NCBI RefSeq assembly: GCF_014851395.1
Contig: NW_024040374.1
Span: forward strand, 22,731,695-22,795,694
Source: Micropterus salmoides
Taxonomy: Eukaryota; Chordata; Actinopteri; Centrarchiformes; Centrarchidae
Direction of reading: 5' to 3'
Length of the DNA: 64,000 nucleotides
Shown here: positions 38,562-50,900 of the stretch, piece by piece
Numbering within the stretch: position 1 is the first letter of the stretch
Layout: each line of letters opens with the position of its first letter
Translations under genes and position numbers: made by a program
Notes under the pieces: generated by a model
What the model was told of the DNA's origin: nothing
The model's input: the letters and a program-made list of their open reading frames with translations, nothing else
The model's database searches: none

Positions 38562-40009
38562 CAAGGTTATTATCATTAACGAAGACGAATGAAATAACAA
38601 AAACTAGATCTAAAGAAACATTGTCGTAAACTGAAATAAAAATAAAAACGAGGCTTTACAAAAAAAAAAAAAAAACGATAACTAAAACTGTATTTTTGGT
38701 TTTCAAAACTAACTAAAACTAACTAACTAACTATGTCCTTAGTTTTTGTTTATTTATTTTATAGGACCTAAGCTTATATTTTGAGTATATATGAAGCCAG
38801 TGGGACTGATGTTGCTAGGCAGTTGGTCTGGCCCGACAGGCAGTTTAGCGGTGCGCGCTGTGATTAGCCGATAGGCACCTGTTGGTGAGCTGCGGGTGTG
38901 TTATGCTTTTGTCCTCCGTGTCAAGAGCTGGCACACTGCGTGTTGTGTGGCTGTCCTGCCACAATTGCTTTATCCATCAAGAGAGCCCGGGGTCAGGGTG
39001 GCGTCTGGCTTCACTGTAGCACTGTTACGAGGAGAGCCCATGTAATGTTAGGGGTAGGTTACCTTAATACTTCTGCGTCAAATCGACGGCGCACGCTACA
39101 GGGCTACACAGAGGCTACGCCGTCGCCTGACGTGGACCGTAAGCTCTGTGATTGGTCGCCTGGGTAGCCTTGAACAACGGCCCTGGCCTCGCAATGCCTC
39201 CGAGCCGACCGGAAGTACCCTGCGCTTTGAAGTAACATTTACTAGCAGGCAAAACAGCGGCTGTAAATCAACAGTGAATCAATATATTTGACCGTCGCAA
39301 CCCCAGCAAAATGACTCGTTTCGCTATCAAAATGTGATCCATTCGGTCGGTAACATTTGAAAAGGCTACACCAGCCGCATGTATACAATTTTACCCCCAT
39401 TTACGTTAGCGGAGCGCTAAACCGGAAGTCAGCCTGCTCGGCCGGCAAAAGTCAACACAGTGGACGCTGTAGCGCTATTGCCGACCAGCATTTGGGGGTG
39501 CAATTGCAGAACGGCGGACACACCTATGCACAAGTTTAAATGCATGGGTACGCAGGAGTATAAATGGGCCTTTAGTTGGGGAAACCCAGGTAGGGATCGG
39601 CTACGTAGCTGTTAGGATTTGAACATATTATCTTTTACATGTGTACAAAAAATATGAATGCAACAACTGTATAGAGTTGTGTTGTTTAGGTTGGGTTGCA
39701 GGTAACGTTAGTACACCACCTTGGTGGTTTTCTTTTCCTTGTTTTGTTCTGTTGGTCTGGCTTAGAGCTCATCCTGCATGTGTGATGAACTTGCCCCTTA
39801 TCCGTTGATTGCGAGCTCCCCTTGCGCTTGGTTAACGTGTCTGCTGTTCATACTGGGTAGTAGGATTAGTGTAGTTTGCTCTTAGGGTTTTCAGTTTTCT
39901 GTATATTTCGACAACGTGTTAAAAATAGTAAAAACTAGAAAACCCACGTTAAATACTAATTAAAAAGTCAAAAAAAACTAATGAAAAATCCAAAACTATA
40001 ATAACCTTG
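38562..40009. mobile_element. 1.45-kb hAT-like transposon with perfect 8-bp TSD
   Basis: Left terminus CAAGGTTATTAT and right terminus ATAATAACCTTG are perfect 12-bp inverted repeats. They are flanked on both sides by ATTCAGCC, a perfect 8-bp target-site duplication. The subterminal regions are A-rich (AACTAAAACT motifs). The core at about 38.8-39.5 kb is GC-richer with several CpG sites. No transposase domain is recognisable, so it is a non-autonomous element of the hAT type or similar. Confidence 0.85.
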
Positions 40010-41500
40010 ATTCAGCCAAGTCTGTACTGGAGAGAAAACACATGCGTCCTTGACACTTTGTAAGATGTTGAGCTAAGAGACGCTAGAAATAACTAAACCA
40101 ACAAACGCATCCAAAATAAAGCAACTGCAATACAGCTAAAACATTCAGGTCTGTGTTTGTTGAGTGTGTGGAGCCTAAAATGCACCCTGCTCTAGTACAC
40201 AACAAGGACAGATGTGCCCTGCTGTACCATCCCAGGACACAAAGGCTATCTATCTGCCAGAGATGACAGCTTGCTTGTGTGTGTGTGCGCACACACACCC
40301 ATATACCACACAGTGCTTCAGAAACCATATATTGTAAGACTGTAGAAGTGGAGGGTGCACATTGCTTTGGCAGTAACGGTGTTGCAGTGAACCGTGTCAT
40401 GTACAAAATGGCTGTAACCCTTTGGGACTGTGCTGTATCAGACCTGCATGTTACCAAGACGGCTGGGGTTGCTAGTTTCAGGTCTAGAGACACATGGCTA
40501 CTTTTGTCCCAGTAGAGATGGATGGCATCATGAATGCAATGTTTCATATAGTGGATGCACTGCTGCTAAGCAACAATGCATATACTGTGATTATGAGTGT
40601 TATGTACGCTCTCACTGGAGCCCATTTTCTATTGAGCGCCTTGATTTCTATATGAGCTCTGAGGGCCTGCTGCGTGATAAGAGGTCATTCACAGCCTCCG
40701 GGTTTTCAGCACTCACACTATGAGCTATCAAACATGTGAAGAAGAAAACCTGAACTGAAAAGAAAAACAAAAAAATAACTATCGCCATTCATCTAGAGAA
40801 GGCATCTTAACTATCTAGAAAGCCTATATGAGCCTTGCCATCAAATGCAAGAGTCTATCTATGCCTAGCCATTCACAGTGTCACCTGAGAAGTTCGGAAG
40901 AACGAAAAACATGGCATCAGTACTTCAAGATGCCAGAAGCTAAGATAGTGTTGCAAGGAGACACTGCTCAGAGTACTTGTGACGACAGGGAAAAAACGGG
41001 TATAACACAAGTACATGACCCAAATTAAAAATCATTATGACACAAAGCTCTTTCTCTGTCCAAGTCGAGCCAGGACAATGTAAAAGTCAATCTCCAGGTT
41101 TGGAAATGAGTATGTGTTTAAAATGAATTTCAGAGGAGCATATCTTTTTTAGAGCATCCTTTGCTTAAACAACAATAATTTGGTTTGAAAAAAAGACATC
41201 AGGAATTTGTATTCTATGGCCAGGCAATCAACTGAGAAAAGATCCAGTGCCGGTAGCATTCCTGGCAGTTCTGATGCTCCCACAGCTACATCCATCCAGA
41301 GAGTAAAACCAAATGAAACTGACAACAATCTCACAAAACAATTCTGGCTTGTCTATCAGGAGATTTCTGGAGGGAACTGCTACCCCAAACCTTGCTGCCA
41401 GAACAGCAGTTCTGTTCAAGGATCAGCTCTGCCTTTTACTGGGCACAATCCTTGTTCAGAACTCCACCTCCAGTATAAACCGTCTCCTTTCGATGTGAAG
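40010..41500. other. Intronic stretch without recognisable gene
   Basis: Holds long but featureless open frames on both strands at 40.1-40.7 kb and 41.2-41.57 kb. None has a recognisable domain, and their frames overlap on opposite strands. Confidence 0.5.
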
Positions 41501-41504
41501 AAGC

Positions 41505-41680
41505 AGAGGCTCTACTCTGAGCTCCCTCCGTATCTCAGAGCTCCTCATCCCATCTCTAAGCCACCGGATTAGCCAGAGTCAGGCATCGCCAAGATGGCGA
41601 CGGCCTGAGCTTCCGGGAGCGACTCATATTGACCTTCACGAGGGCTCTATAGAAACGTATGGGTGAAGTTGTAGACATTA
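41505..41680. mobile_element. Retroelement fragment (LINE-like tail)
   Basis: CTCTACTCTGAGCTCC and GAGCTCCTCATCCCATCTCT match, by pattern memory, the 3' region of an abundant fish non-LTR retrotransposon. The adjacent CCAAGATGGCGACGG motif is also typical of teleost dispersed repeats. Short and truncated. Confidence 0.4.
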
Positions 41681-43555
41681 AGGCATATAAGTTTTATACA
41701 GTATATGCCTGTCATATCACAGCTCTTCCATTTACACTACACAGGTAGCCCTGTGCTCTCGATAACAGGAATTAAAAAATGCTGACTGATTTTGAAAATC
41801 AGGTTCGTATGACCTGCTCCCAAAACAAGAACACACACACGCACAACAAAGTATAAGATAAAAACACTAAATCATTTGGAACAAATTACTAGCAAGATCA
41901 TATTGCTGTTGATTTTGTAGGTTTCGAAAATGCCTAACATTTTATCCGTTTTTGGAGAAGCAATTCAAGCAGATTGAGTTGAATACAGTTCAACTTTGAG
42001 CAAACGCTTTACTACTACGTCACCACAGCCCTTTCTCTGCTGTCCGCTAAGCTGGACGCAGGAATAGACCTGCCAAACTGAACCATCAATACCAAAAACG
42101 GAAGAATGGTAAGTTTTATGTAGTTTAAGGTACGTTATCTGTTGAGTTATCAGATGTACTGTGCTGCCCACACACATAAAGAAGCCTCTCACTGATAAAG
42201 AACACTTTGTAACCAGGATTAAAGACGCACGGGGGAAAAAAACATGGTTAGAGATCCATTGTGATTGCAGAACATCGAGTCATACCTGCAACTGTTGTGC
42301 ATATTACTGACATATAAAAATTCATAAATTATTTAAATGTAATACAATTTAATAAACTTATATACATGTCATCTGCACCTGACCTTGACAGTAGAGTCCT
42401 ACTGAGACTTGACTTTCAAGGCCAGTACAGATATCGCTATGTGCTCATACTTCTGTTACAAAGTTGGAACAATACTAAGATGTTGTTAGAAGCTGTTTAA
42501 GATCACTTATCGACTATATGAAAAAGTGTCCATGTCTTAATTTTTACAGCTAGACCCAGGGCCCATGAGTCACTCTTTACTGTTTACAATGCATTTTATC
42601 TTCTGCATTTCTTTGTCTTCCACACTATACCAAAAATTGAAAATTCTCCACAAATGTGGTTCCTTGTTTTCCTCAGAATAATAAGGCCAAAGGGCAGAGC
42701 AGATCTTTGATAGAAAAAAACAAAAACGCACACACACGTATGAAAAGGTTTGTACCGAGCTGTTTGATATCCTACACAGTAACTACCTCAGAGCAGGCTT
42801 GCTCAAATCAATACATTTAACAAATTTGCATTTGTTAGTTGTATAGGCCAACAACAGTCATCTTGTCATTAAAATAATGTGTTTATGAAGAAAATCTATC
42901 ATCCCTGTGTGGAGTGCGGCAGGATAACATGCACTTGCCTGAAAGCAAATGGAAATCTTGTGACCTGGACTGGTTTTATTGTCAATAGGTCTCCTATTGT
43001 GTCCAGTAGTTCATAGAGAACAGCTCAATAACTAAGCCTCATCCCCTCAGGTAGCGCGCTAGCCCCTCATCTCCAGCACTGTAATGATCTCCCCCACTGG
43101 GACTGGACTCAGCCAGGCAACACATTAACAGCCATTCTTTAAAAAAAAGAAGTATTTTCAACAGTGTCCTTAGGGTTCACCGAGAGGGAAAACAACAATT
43201 ATACTGACCAATAAAAGCAATACACGTATGAATTATTATTGCTCAATAAAAGACAGCAGAGCAATGACTCTTTCTTGTGTGGCTAAAGGGCCCTGGCCCT
43301 TGTAATACTGAATTAATCGCTCAAACTGCCAATTGTTTTACTAGCAGATATGGCCAGGTGATGATTATCTTAAATTCAGGTTGATCGCTTACTACTCTTT
43401 AAAGTGTTACTCCTACTGCTTTCTTTATGCCATTTATTAAATTTCTTTTCAGTTTACATTTCGCACCATCACATAGTTAGGTAATCTTCCTTTGGGATAT
43501 CACCTAAATAGAAAAAAAGATCAGGACTACCGGTACCTATGCTATCTGCGCTCAC

Positions 43556-43596
43556 CAGCTTAGGAGTGGGGGCAGGGATCCAGCTGAGGTGGTGCC
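43556..43596 (-). other. Exon-like 41-bp segment in gatad2a intron 1
   Basis: On the minus strand a pyrimidine-rich acceptor (CTTCTCCCTCCACCAACCAG) and a GTGAGC donor bracket 41 bp. Joined between the 47.3-kb ORF and the first gatad2a coding exon it would bring the start codon into frame. No transcript evidence; chance is likely. Confidence 0.2.
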
Positions 43597-43680
43597 CTGG
43601 TTGGTGGAGGGAGAAGGGTGCAGAGCGCATGTGATTAGCTGTGCCATAATCTGACTGTACCCAAGTGAAAAATACTCTTG

Positions 43681-43746
43681 TCTTCTCTCTCTCGCTCACT
43701 CTTCGTCCTTCCCTCTTCCTCCCCCCCTCCCCCTCCCCCTCCCCTC
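43681..43746. repeat. Polypyrimidine tract
   Basis: TCTC/CCT-rich run with almost no purines, directly visible. Confidence 0.8.
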
Positions 43747-43916
43747 CGTTGCTCAGTTGTAGGCTCGGCCAGACCAGAGTGTATGCGTGTGCCCCTACTG
43801 GTTGTGTCCCGAACGCCAAGGGTTAAGCCCCTGCCATTTTAACGCCACTGACAGATCAGACCATTAGGGTGTTACCTAACAAAATGGAAGCCTTTAACCC
43901 TGAATCTGCCAGACTG

Positions 43917-43918
<2 letters not shown>

Positions 43919-43986
<68 letters not shown>
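43919..43986. repeat. (TG)34 microsatellite
   Basis: About 34 uninterrupted TG units followed by GCGCGC. Long His/Thr and Cys/Val frames across it are artefacts. Confidence 0.95.
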
Positions 43987-43992
<6 letters not shown>

Positions 43993-45589
43993 AGTGAGAG
44001 CCAGAGCCACACAGAGTGTATGTATGTGTGCGCATGTCTCCACCTGGATTCTCCCTCAGCAACGTGACGACAACAGCAGTAAGCCAAGGAAATGCATATC
44101 AGACTTTTGCACATGAGCAAAAAGATTGCATCAACATACAGGGTCATTAATACATGTATAGCCGAGGTTGGTTTTATAGCACAGACACACACTAATGCCT
44201 GTACTTTAAAACGTTAACTTATAACAGAACTAACATAAATAAAAAGCACACATCATTCTCATAGCCCATATCGCTTTGAGATTTTGGCACGTACGCACAG
44301 ACAAGTCTTGTGCAATGCATTAAAACAGTCTATGAAGTCTTTTGAGAAACTGATTCACACCATTAACAGAACATTATTTACTGACCATCAAATGATGTAA
44401 GGAACATCTATATTATCAAGCTCTAAAGCACCATAACATCTCAAGTCAACCTTCTCCAGTAGTTTACTTCAGCCTCAAACGACAAAATCACTGGATACAT
44501 TATCAACCACAAATGTTTACTAGCTATAATAAAAAGGAACAGCTAAATGTTTTCAAAAACCCTGGACACGGATCATCTCCAATTTCAGCTAAATTGCTTC
44601 CAAATGGTTACTTCATAATCCTGTAAAACCAGAAGCCCATACCCACATACAGACTGCAGGGCCAGGACACACGCAGGCAACTATCAAATTACATTTCTCA
44701 GAAATGGATGGTAGAAGGAAGTGACCAGAGGAGAAGGAGGAAAAAAAGCTTAAAGGGTGTAAAGAAATACAGCATACCAGACAAGACAACTAGGAGCTGA
44801 GCACATCGCCACCAGTGCACATAGCTGAAGAACACAACCGGGTAAAGTAGGTCAGTTGCTTCATACTTTTGAGTCAAGTCGGCAATCATAACTTTCAGGA
44901 GATCCTTCAGTCTATCAGTAGAGATTAATCTGGGTTAGACCATGGGAAATAAAACATTATGTAGTACAGAACAGACATCCAAAAGACACCAGAGATGAAA
45001 AATCATCAAAAAGAGAGATTTCAGATGTGCAGACTGGAGTATTAATAAATATGAAGTGGTTGCAAATTAGGTGATTTGAATGATAATACTGTAAATAAAA
45101 TACCTGTTGGCATAAGCAAACAGCAGAAGTTATTACAAACCTCATTCAATTGTGCATGCAGAAAAACTTGCCTTGCAGGATTGTTAATTACCAAGCATTT
45201 TCCTGGAAGAATGAAAATGAGGAATTTACCTTCTGAAGTTCTGAATCTACAGGCCAATCAACAGTTCATTCAAGAAAAGCTATCACCAGTTTAGCCAGCA
45301 ATTAGATGTTGAAAATAGTTACAAAATCAAAATTTACAAAAAACACATCAAGACAATGTGAAGTCAGTGTATTTAGTCAGTAGACAAGTGTTCGTTTGAG
45401 AAGATCAATGCCTACCAACTGGTCAACATTTTACCAGTTTCAGTTCAGCATGCCTTCCTTTTCAGCATCACAACTGGCATGAACATTTGAGCATTCGGTT
45501 GCGCCTGCTTAAAGTTTGAATGTTGGGCTACACCTATTCAAGGACAGCAACACCTCTGTCACAAGGTCTGTTTTTAATGGCTACACACA

Positions 45590-46385
45590 ACACCACCATT
45601 GGGTGTGGCCATAAGTGGTTCCTATGACACTGGTTACCACACCCAACAGTGATGTCATGACAGGGTAGTACTTTGAGTATCAACCAAGCGGCAACCTCTG
45701 GGTCTGAAAAGTGAAGCCAATGTGGAAGAAACTTGAATAAGTATTATTTTTAATGAGCAGCAGGGGGCAACTACACCAGTTGCAAAGAGATGTCTGATTG
45801 CATTGTAGTCAATGACAATAGGTGAGTTTGAGATGACAGCGGCTGACTTTTGCCGACTTGGTAGTCTAACGTGAGCTGCAGGTGAGGAATAAAAATGGTT
45901 GCTAGTTTTCAAATCTTCTAGAGTAAAATAGACAATAAAGCAGGGTATGCTTTAGGGCATAGCTACCTTGAGATTGACAAGTTGCTACCATGATCACCTG
46001 TCAATCAGCACAGAGGTGAATCATAGCCACTGGACCTTATACATTTAACTAGCACCATTGAAAAAACATTTTGGTCGCCTAAAAATGTAGTAGTTGTCCT
46101 TAAAGACACTAAGGAGTCAGCTGTTCATTTTTTCACAGTAAGTACTTTTTGTTTTAAACCAGTTTTTCTCTCGCAAAAATTAGCATCCCAGATAACATCA
46201 TATTAAAAGTAAAATACAGATGCACCAAGCTACCTAGCTCCACCCTCTCATGACCATCTCGTTCCAATAAAACACAAGATGGCGACAGACAAAATGCCAA
46301 ACTCGAGGATCCAAAATGGTAGTCCAAAAACCAATGGGTGACATCACGGTGGCTACAGTCTCTGGCATCGACTGGATTGTGTCTG
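45590..46385. repeat. Dispersed teleost repeat, truncated
   Basis: Contains AACCAATGGGTGACATCACG, CAAGATGGCGACAGAC and CAGCAGGGGGCAACTAC motifs, which recur in many fish genomes as parts of a dispersed element. Ends are not resolved and the class is uncertain. Confidence 0.4.
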
Positions 46386-46597
46386 CCCCAAAAATCCAGT
46401 TGCTGAGTTCTCTAACCCCAAATATTTGGTCAGATTCTTTCTTGTTTAATTATGCTATGTCTTGGCAATGTTTCAGGTGGAAAGAGAATTAAATAAAAGA
46501 ACAATATGGCACTGGAGTATGATTTGGTGCTTTCATATGCAGAGACAATGTTGGTGCTGACTTTGCCTTAACAGTGTTTATGACCAGCTTCAGTAAA

Positions 46598-46625
46598 AAA
46601 AATAATAATAATAAAAAAAAAAAAA
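46598..46625. repeat. A-rich (AAT)n tract
   Basis: AAAAAATAATAATAATAAAA-type run, directly visible. Confidence 0.85.
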
Positions 46626-47276
46626 GTAGTGCCAGTAGTTCAAAGTAGTGCCCAAACGTGGATGTAACCTGGGTAGGCTGAACCTCAAACTGTATCATCA
46701 TCATTCACATTTGTTTTCATTGTCCCACATGAATATTCTCATTAACACAATGTGTCGCCTTCAAACGATACTCGGCCCAAAATATGATCTTTGAATTACC
46801 AAACACCTCCCCTCTGTAGAGTTGAAAGGTGGATGTCAAAAGATAAATTTACTCAGTTACAATCTATCGCTTGACGATATCAAAACGTATATGGTTTACA
46901 GGTACGCTCTATCATTTATTTCATTGTGTCGCAAATGCCACACTTTCCCGTAATATTTTCACGAGGCACTGTTTGCACCGCGGTATAGCTAGTCTGCCAA
47001 ATATCCAATGTAAAACTAATATCTAACTTGAAAGTAACTTCACTGTGGTCCGTCCTGCCACACATCCCGGCGTTGCTGAGAAGAACTTTGCATTCAGAAT
47101 AAACAAACGTAGATGAGAGTGAAGTTTACTCAGAACTGGGTAATACTGAAGAGGAGGAATCAGACAATGCAAGCCAAAACGAGGAGTTCATAGCAAAGAG
47201 AGAAGTCTGTTGAGCCACACAACACTATTCCAGCAATTCCAGAACTGATGTGTGTGTCTAGTCCACCAAGACTTAC

Positions 47277-47378
47277 CGTTGTTGTGATGTTAGCTATAGC
47301 AGCAGAGAGCTGTGAGTAGAAAAACTTCTCCACAGTCTGGAAATGCTGGACTACTCTGGGACTGTCGTGTCCTTTCAT
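47277..47378 (-). CDS. Unassigned exon-like ORF with start codon and consensus donor
   Basis: Thirty-four codons from an ATG: MKGHDSPRVVQHFQTVEKFF, then YSQLSAAIANITTT. It ends exactly at a perfect ACG|GTAAGT donor. The upstream minus-strand sequence looks like a short 5'UTR without an obvious transposon. I do not recognise the protein. It could be the first exon of a small gene nested in gatad2a intron 1, an alternative gatad2a first exon (then a uORF unless a linking exon restores frame), or chance. No partner exon was found with confidence. Confidence 0.35.
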
Positions 47379-47465
47379 GCTTTGCTAGCTTTGCAGCAGC
47401 AGGTTAGCGAACAACAGTTCGCTGCTAACCCACAACCTAGCTAACTAGCTAAGTTAGTTACTTTA

Positions 47466-47975
47466 AGTGGGTTGTTTCTCAATCTGCGTTCTTGTCTGTA
47501 CTTGTGGACTTGTGGAACATCATCAGTCGCAGCCAAAGTACTGTTCCAATTCAAAAGTCCGCATGTGTTCTCGCTCCGCCCATTTTACCGAGCCTGCATC
47601 GGTGGACTTGTCTGGACTTCGGATAGCCAGATAACCCAGAATGCATTTCGCAGCCAAAAAGCGGAAATGTCGGATACTGCTGTTCTTGTGTCTCATATAG
47701 TAGTTTTAAGAGTTTTTTTTAAGCAGGAATATAGTTGTTTAAACTCCAAATATGTGGTTGATTTCTCAAGACAGAGCTTATTTTAAAAAAAATTGCGTGC
47801 CGTTTTTTGGAGATGTGAGGTCCCGCCTGCTAACGGGTCCAGCCGTCATCAAGTCCGCTGCTGTTCCAATTGCTGAATGACAGCCTGCGTGCTCCCGTTC
47901 CTGGGAGTTTGTACTCCGGAGCCGAACTTGTCAAATCCGAGCTTTAACGGACAGAAGTCCGAACTTGGCCTTGCT
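47466..47975. mobile_element. MITE-like repeat
   Basis: It opens with TTTCTCAATCTGCGTTC and contains ACCCAGAATGCATTTCGC, motifs of a common fish MITE. The far side carries TCCGAACTTGGCCTTGCTGT. Ends and target duplication are not resolved. Confidence 0.4.
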
Positions 47976-50900
47976 GTTTAGTTGTTCACTCTATATCATG
48001 GTATTTGTCGAGGTGTTGGATTTCTCCAGAATCGCATAAGTAACCCCACCTTTATGATGCAAAGAAATATCATAATAGTGTTTCCCCCTAGGATGGAGTT
48101 GTAGCAGCAGAGGTGAAGTGAAAAAAATGGGTGCATAGTGCGGTGCCTGCTGTGTGTTTGAATATAAAACCCTAATACAATTTGTGTCAGCAGCAGTGCT
48201 GTTGTGTTAATGAGCAGATGATGCAAATTCTAATAGCTTATGACCGCCGAATCATTATAGATAGGACTTTTCATGTTGCCTTGTGTCTCTATTTATGGTT
48301 ACTTGAGCGGACTACAATTGTTGGGATGATGAAGGTGACACGCTATGATTGGTCCGCCAACATGTAGGCAACAATGTGACATCTAATCACGTAATCTGAC
48401 TCCAGTAAAAATATTGTGTAGTCTGAGCCCCGCACACGGCTAAACACATGCTACTGTTTGCGAGTGCTGTTTTCCAATGATACTATACCATCATACATAG
48501 GATTTCTGGAGGGACCTTCAGGTATAAAATAATAAAATAAAATAGAAAAAGACCCACATTCAGTTATGGAGTCATTATGGTTATGTGAAATAAGATTTGT
48601 AACCACTGTCATTTTTACCCAAAGCCTACATGATATCAGCCTGATAATATACAAGAAAAAAAAATGGGACAGTAGGAAGGACAGTGAGCTTCAGGAATGA
48701 TAATCAGGTCATTTCTTTCCTATGTAGTATGATGTGGTAGAAGAGAATAAAAGCAATGTGTGGAACACCCCACAGCACTCTGGCACAAAGACTAGCATAT
48801 GAACTATTTATCCCTATTTTTATCTAGCGTGACACTATAAATTTCACCCGATTCTTCATCTTGTCCCTTTCCAAACCCCCTTCCACAGCTGTGACTTTAA
48901 AGCCTTGTTCTGCGTCTACTAATATACACTTTCTACTAGAGAAACAGATTACTTTGACAATTATAAATGGGGTAAGTGACCAGTGGGCTCAAGCTTCCAA
49001 CGTCAGTGTAGTTAACCCTTGTTTTGATGACTTCTAGTCCAGGCACGGTAGTGAAATACATGTACACACAATCTGCACAAAACAGCCATGTGGCAGGGAG
49101 TCAGGCAGGGCAGGCTGTCCCCTCTTGGACACATGCCTTGATGCTGCATGTATCCAAGTTGCCTGTCTGCCTGTTTGCTGCACTGAGTGTTCGAGAGTTG
49201 CCATGTCAGCACTGGCCACACAATGGAAGCACTTGTTACAGGCAGACTGAAAAAACAACTTTGAAATGTGTATTCCATAACCTAGCTGAGAATGTACAAT
49301 TAGTCTGGTTTACATCAGATCAGATGTGATTTCAGGCAATACTGGTCATGTGGGTTGTCACTTGTGAGCAAAAATGCTAGTTGAACCAAATAGAAGCAGG
49401 ATTGGCATTAACATTATTCAAGTAAACAGTAAGTTTCTTACCATCACAGTACCAAGTGCTGGCTATAGCTCTGAAAATATGAGGGCTTGCTTGGCTGCAG
49501 AAATCAATGTAACCAGTACCCTGAACTTCTAAACTTTAAAGCCGTTTAGTGGCAGAAGTGGCCTGTCAGTCAGAGGCAAGCAGACGGCTGTTCAGCCAGA
49601 ATCCAGCACTTAGGAAAGCCCCTGTGAACACATATTACTATATGCGTTGAATGAATTAGATTGTTTAGGAAATGCTGCTGCGCTATACAGCTACACACTG
49701 AAGTGAATACAAAGCAGAAGTGGACACTCTCTTCCAATATACTACATAGCTTTCATGCATTAAAAAGTGTTGTTTTAAATATGTCAAGGATGGGAATATG
49801 TTTCTAACCAAACACAAACTTTTAACTGAGCAAGAACTAATTTGTTCACTTCTCTACCTCCTCATGAAAGTAGTGCCTCTATGGGTATGGAGGGCAATCT
49901 TAAGCACCACTTTATTGTAAGCCATATGGCCCACCTGGTCAACAGGTGTCCATTTATTGAAGGAATACCGAAATGTACGAATGCATGTCCAGTCTGAACC
50001 AGTAAGCAGTATTTCTTTGGGCAGTGGCCACACAAATAGCAGTGAGAGCTAGAACTATAAAGCTTCCTGTCACGGGGTAAAGTACCAAGTCTGGGAAGTA
50101 TGGTGAAGAAAGGTGGAGGCTATGAATTAGTCTGAAGTCAAAGGAATTTGAGGTTAGCTTCTTTAAACACAATGCACAACTTATAACTTAACACATGCAT
50201 CCAACTGTCTAAGACAGGTTGGTCACACTGTTAACACACATGCTTGAGTCAATATAAAGTCCAACAGGGTAAACAGAAAAACATTTCAGTCTGTCAAACA
50301 TCGGCGGTTTCTTCTCAAACAAACAGGGGAACGGACAGGACAGTCCTTAAAGGACAAGAAAACATTCAGATCTTAAAAATACTATGTAGATGTGCAGGAC
50401 TGTACCCCCAATGTCATTTTTTTTTGTTCAAAGCTTCTATTGGGCTTTTAAAATGGCTTTCATCATATTTTATGACGTCATCGCCCTAAAAAAATTAATT
50501 CATAAGATTTGTTTTTTAATTAAAATTAACCTTTTTAATGAAAAGTTACAGCTACATAAATACATGTAGGCAGCAGGCTAATCCTAAAATCTCAACAGTT
50601 CAGTTCAGAAGTTCAGTGTGACTGACACTCACTAGTTGTGCCAAGGACAGGGGCTGTGACAAGTAGCAATGACACAAACTACTAGAGCCGAAATAGATTT
50701 TTTGTTATTGTGGTTACATAAATATAATTTATGGTGCTGCTAACCGTATCACAGAGCAGAAGGAAGAGTGCGCAATAAAAAAAAAATATATATTCTAACA
50801 GCTTGATACTGCTAGCTCACCTAGCACCACTAAGCTAGCGAACATTACAGCTCAGCCTTGGAGGATGCCTTAAATGTTGACATCCTGGGGGAGGGGTGGG

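Noticed and set aside
40083..40723. Overlapping long frames on both strands (154 and 97 residues)
   Set aside because: No domain, no splice context and frames on opposite strands; consistent with chance openness.
41207..41572. 121-residue plus-strand frame
   Set aside because: Its 3' part is a retroelement-like fragment and the rest has no recognisable content.
43856..44192. Thr/His repeat frames
   Set aside because: Direct translation of the (TG)34/(CA)n microsatellite.
44778..44911. Exon-like minus-strand segment with frame KDLLKVMIADLTQKYEATDL, AG acceptor and GTATGC donor
   Set aside because: The acceptor lacks a strong pyrimidine tract, the frame does not join the 47.3-kb ORF in phase, and the peptide is not recognised.
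45224..45240. 17-bp microexon-like segment (ATTCAGAACTTCAGAAG) before GTAAAT
   Set aside because: Too short to judge, weak acceptor, and no linked exons.
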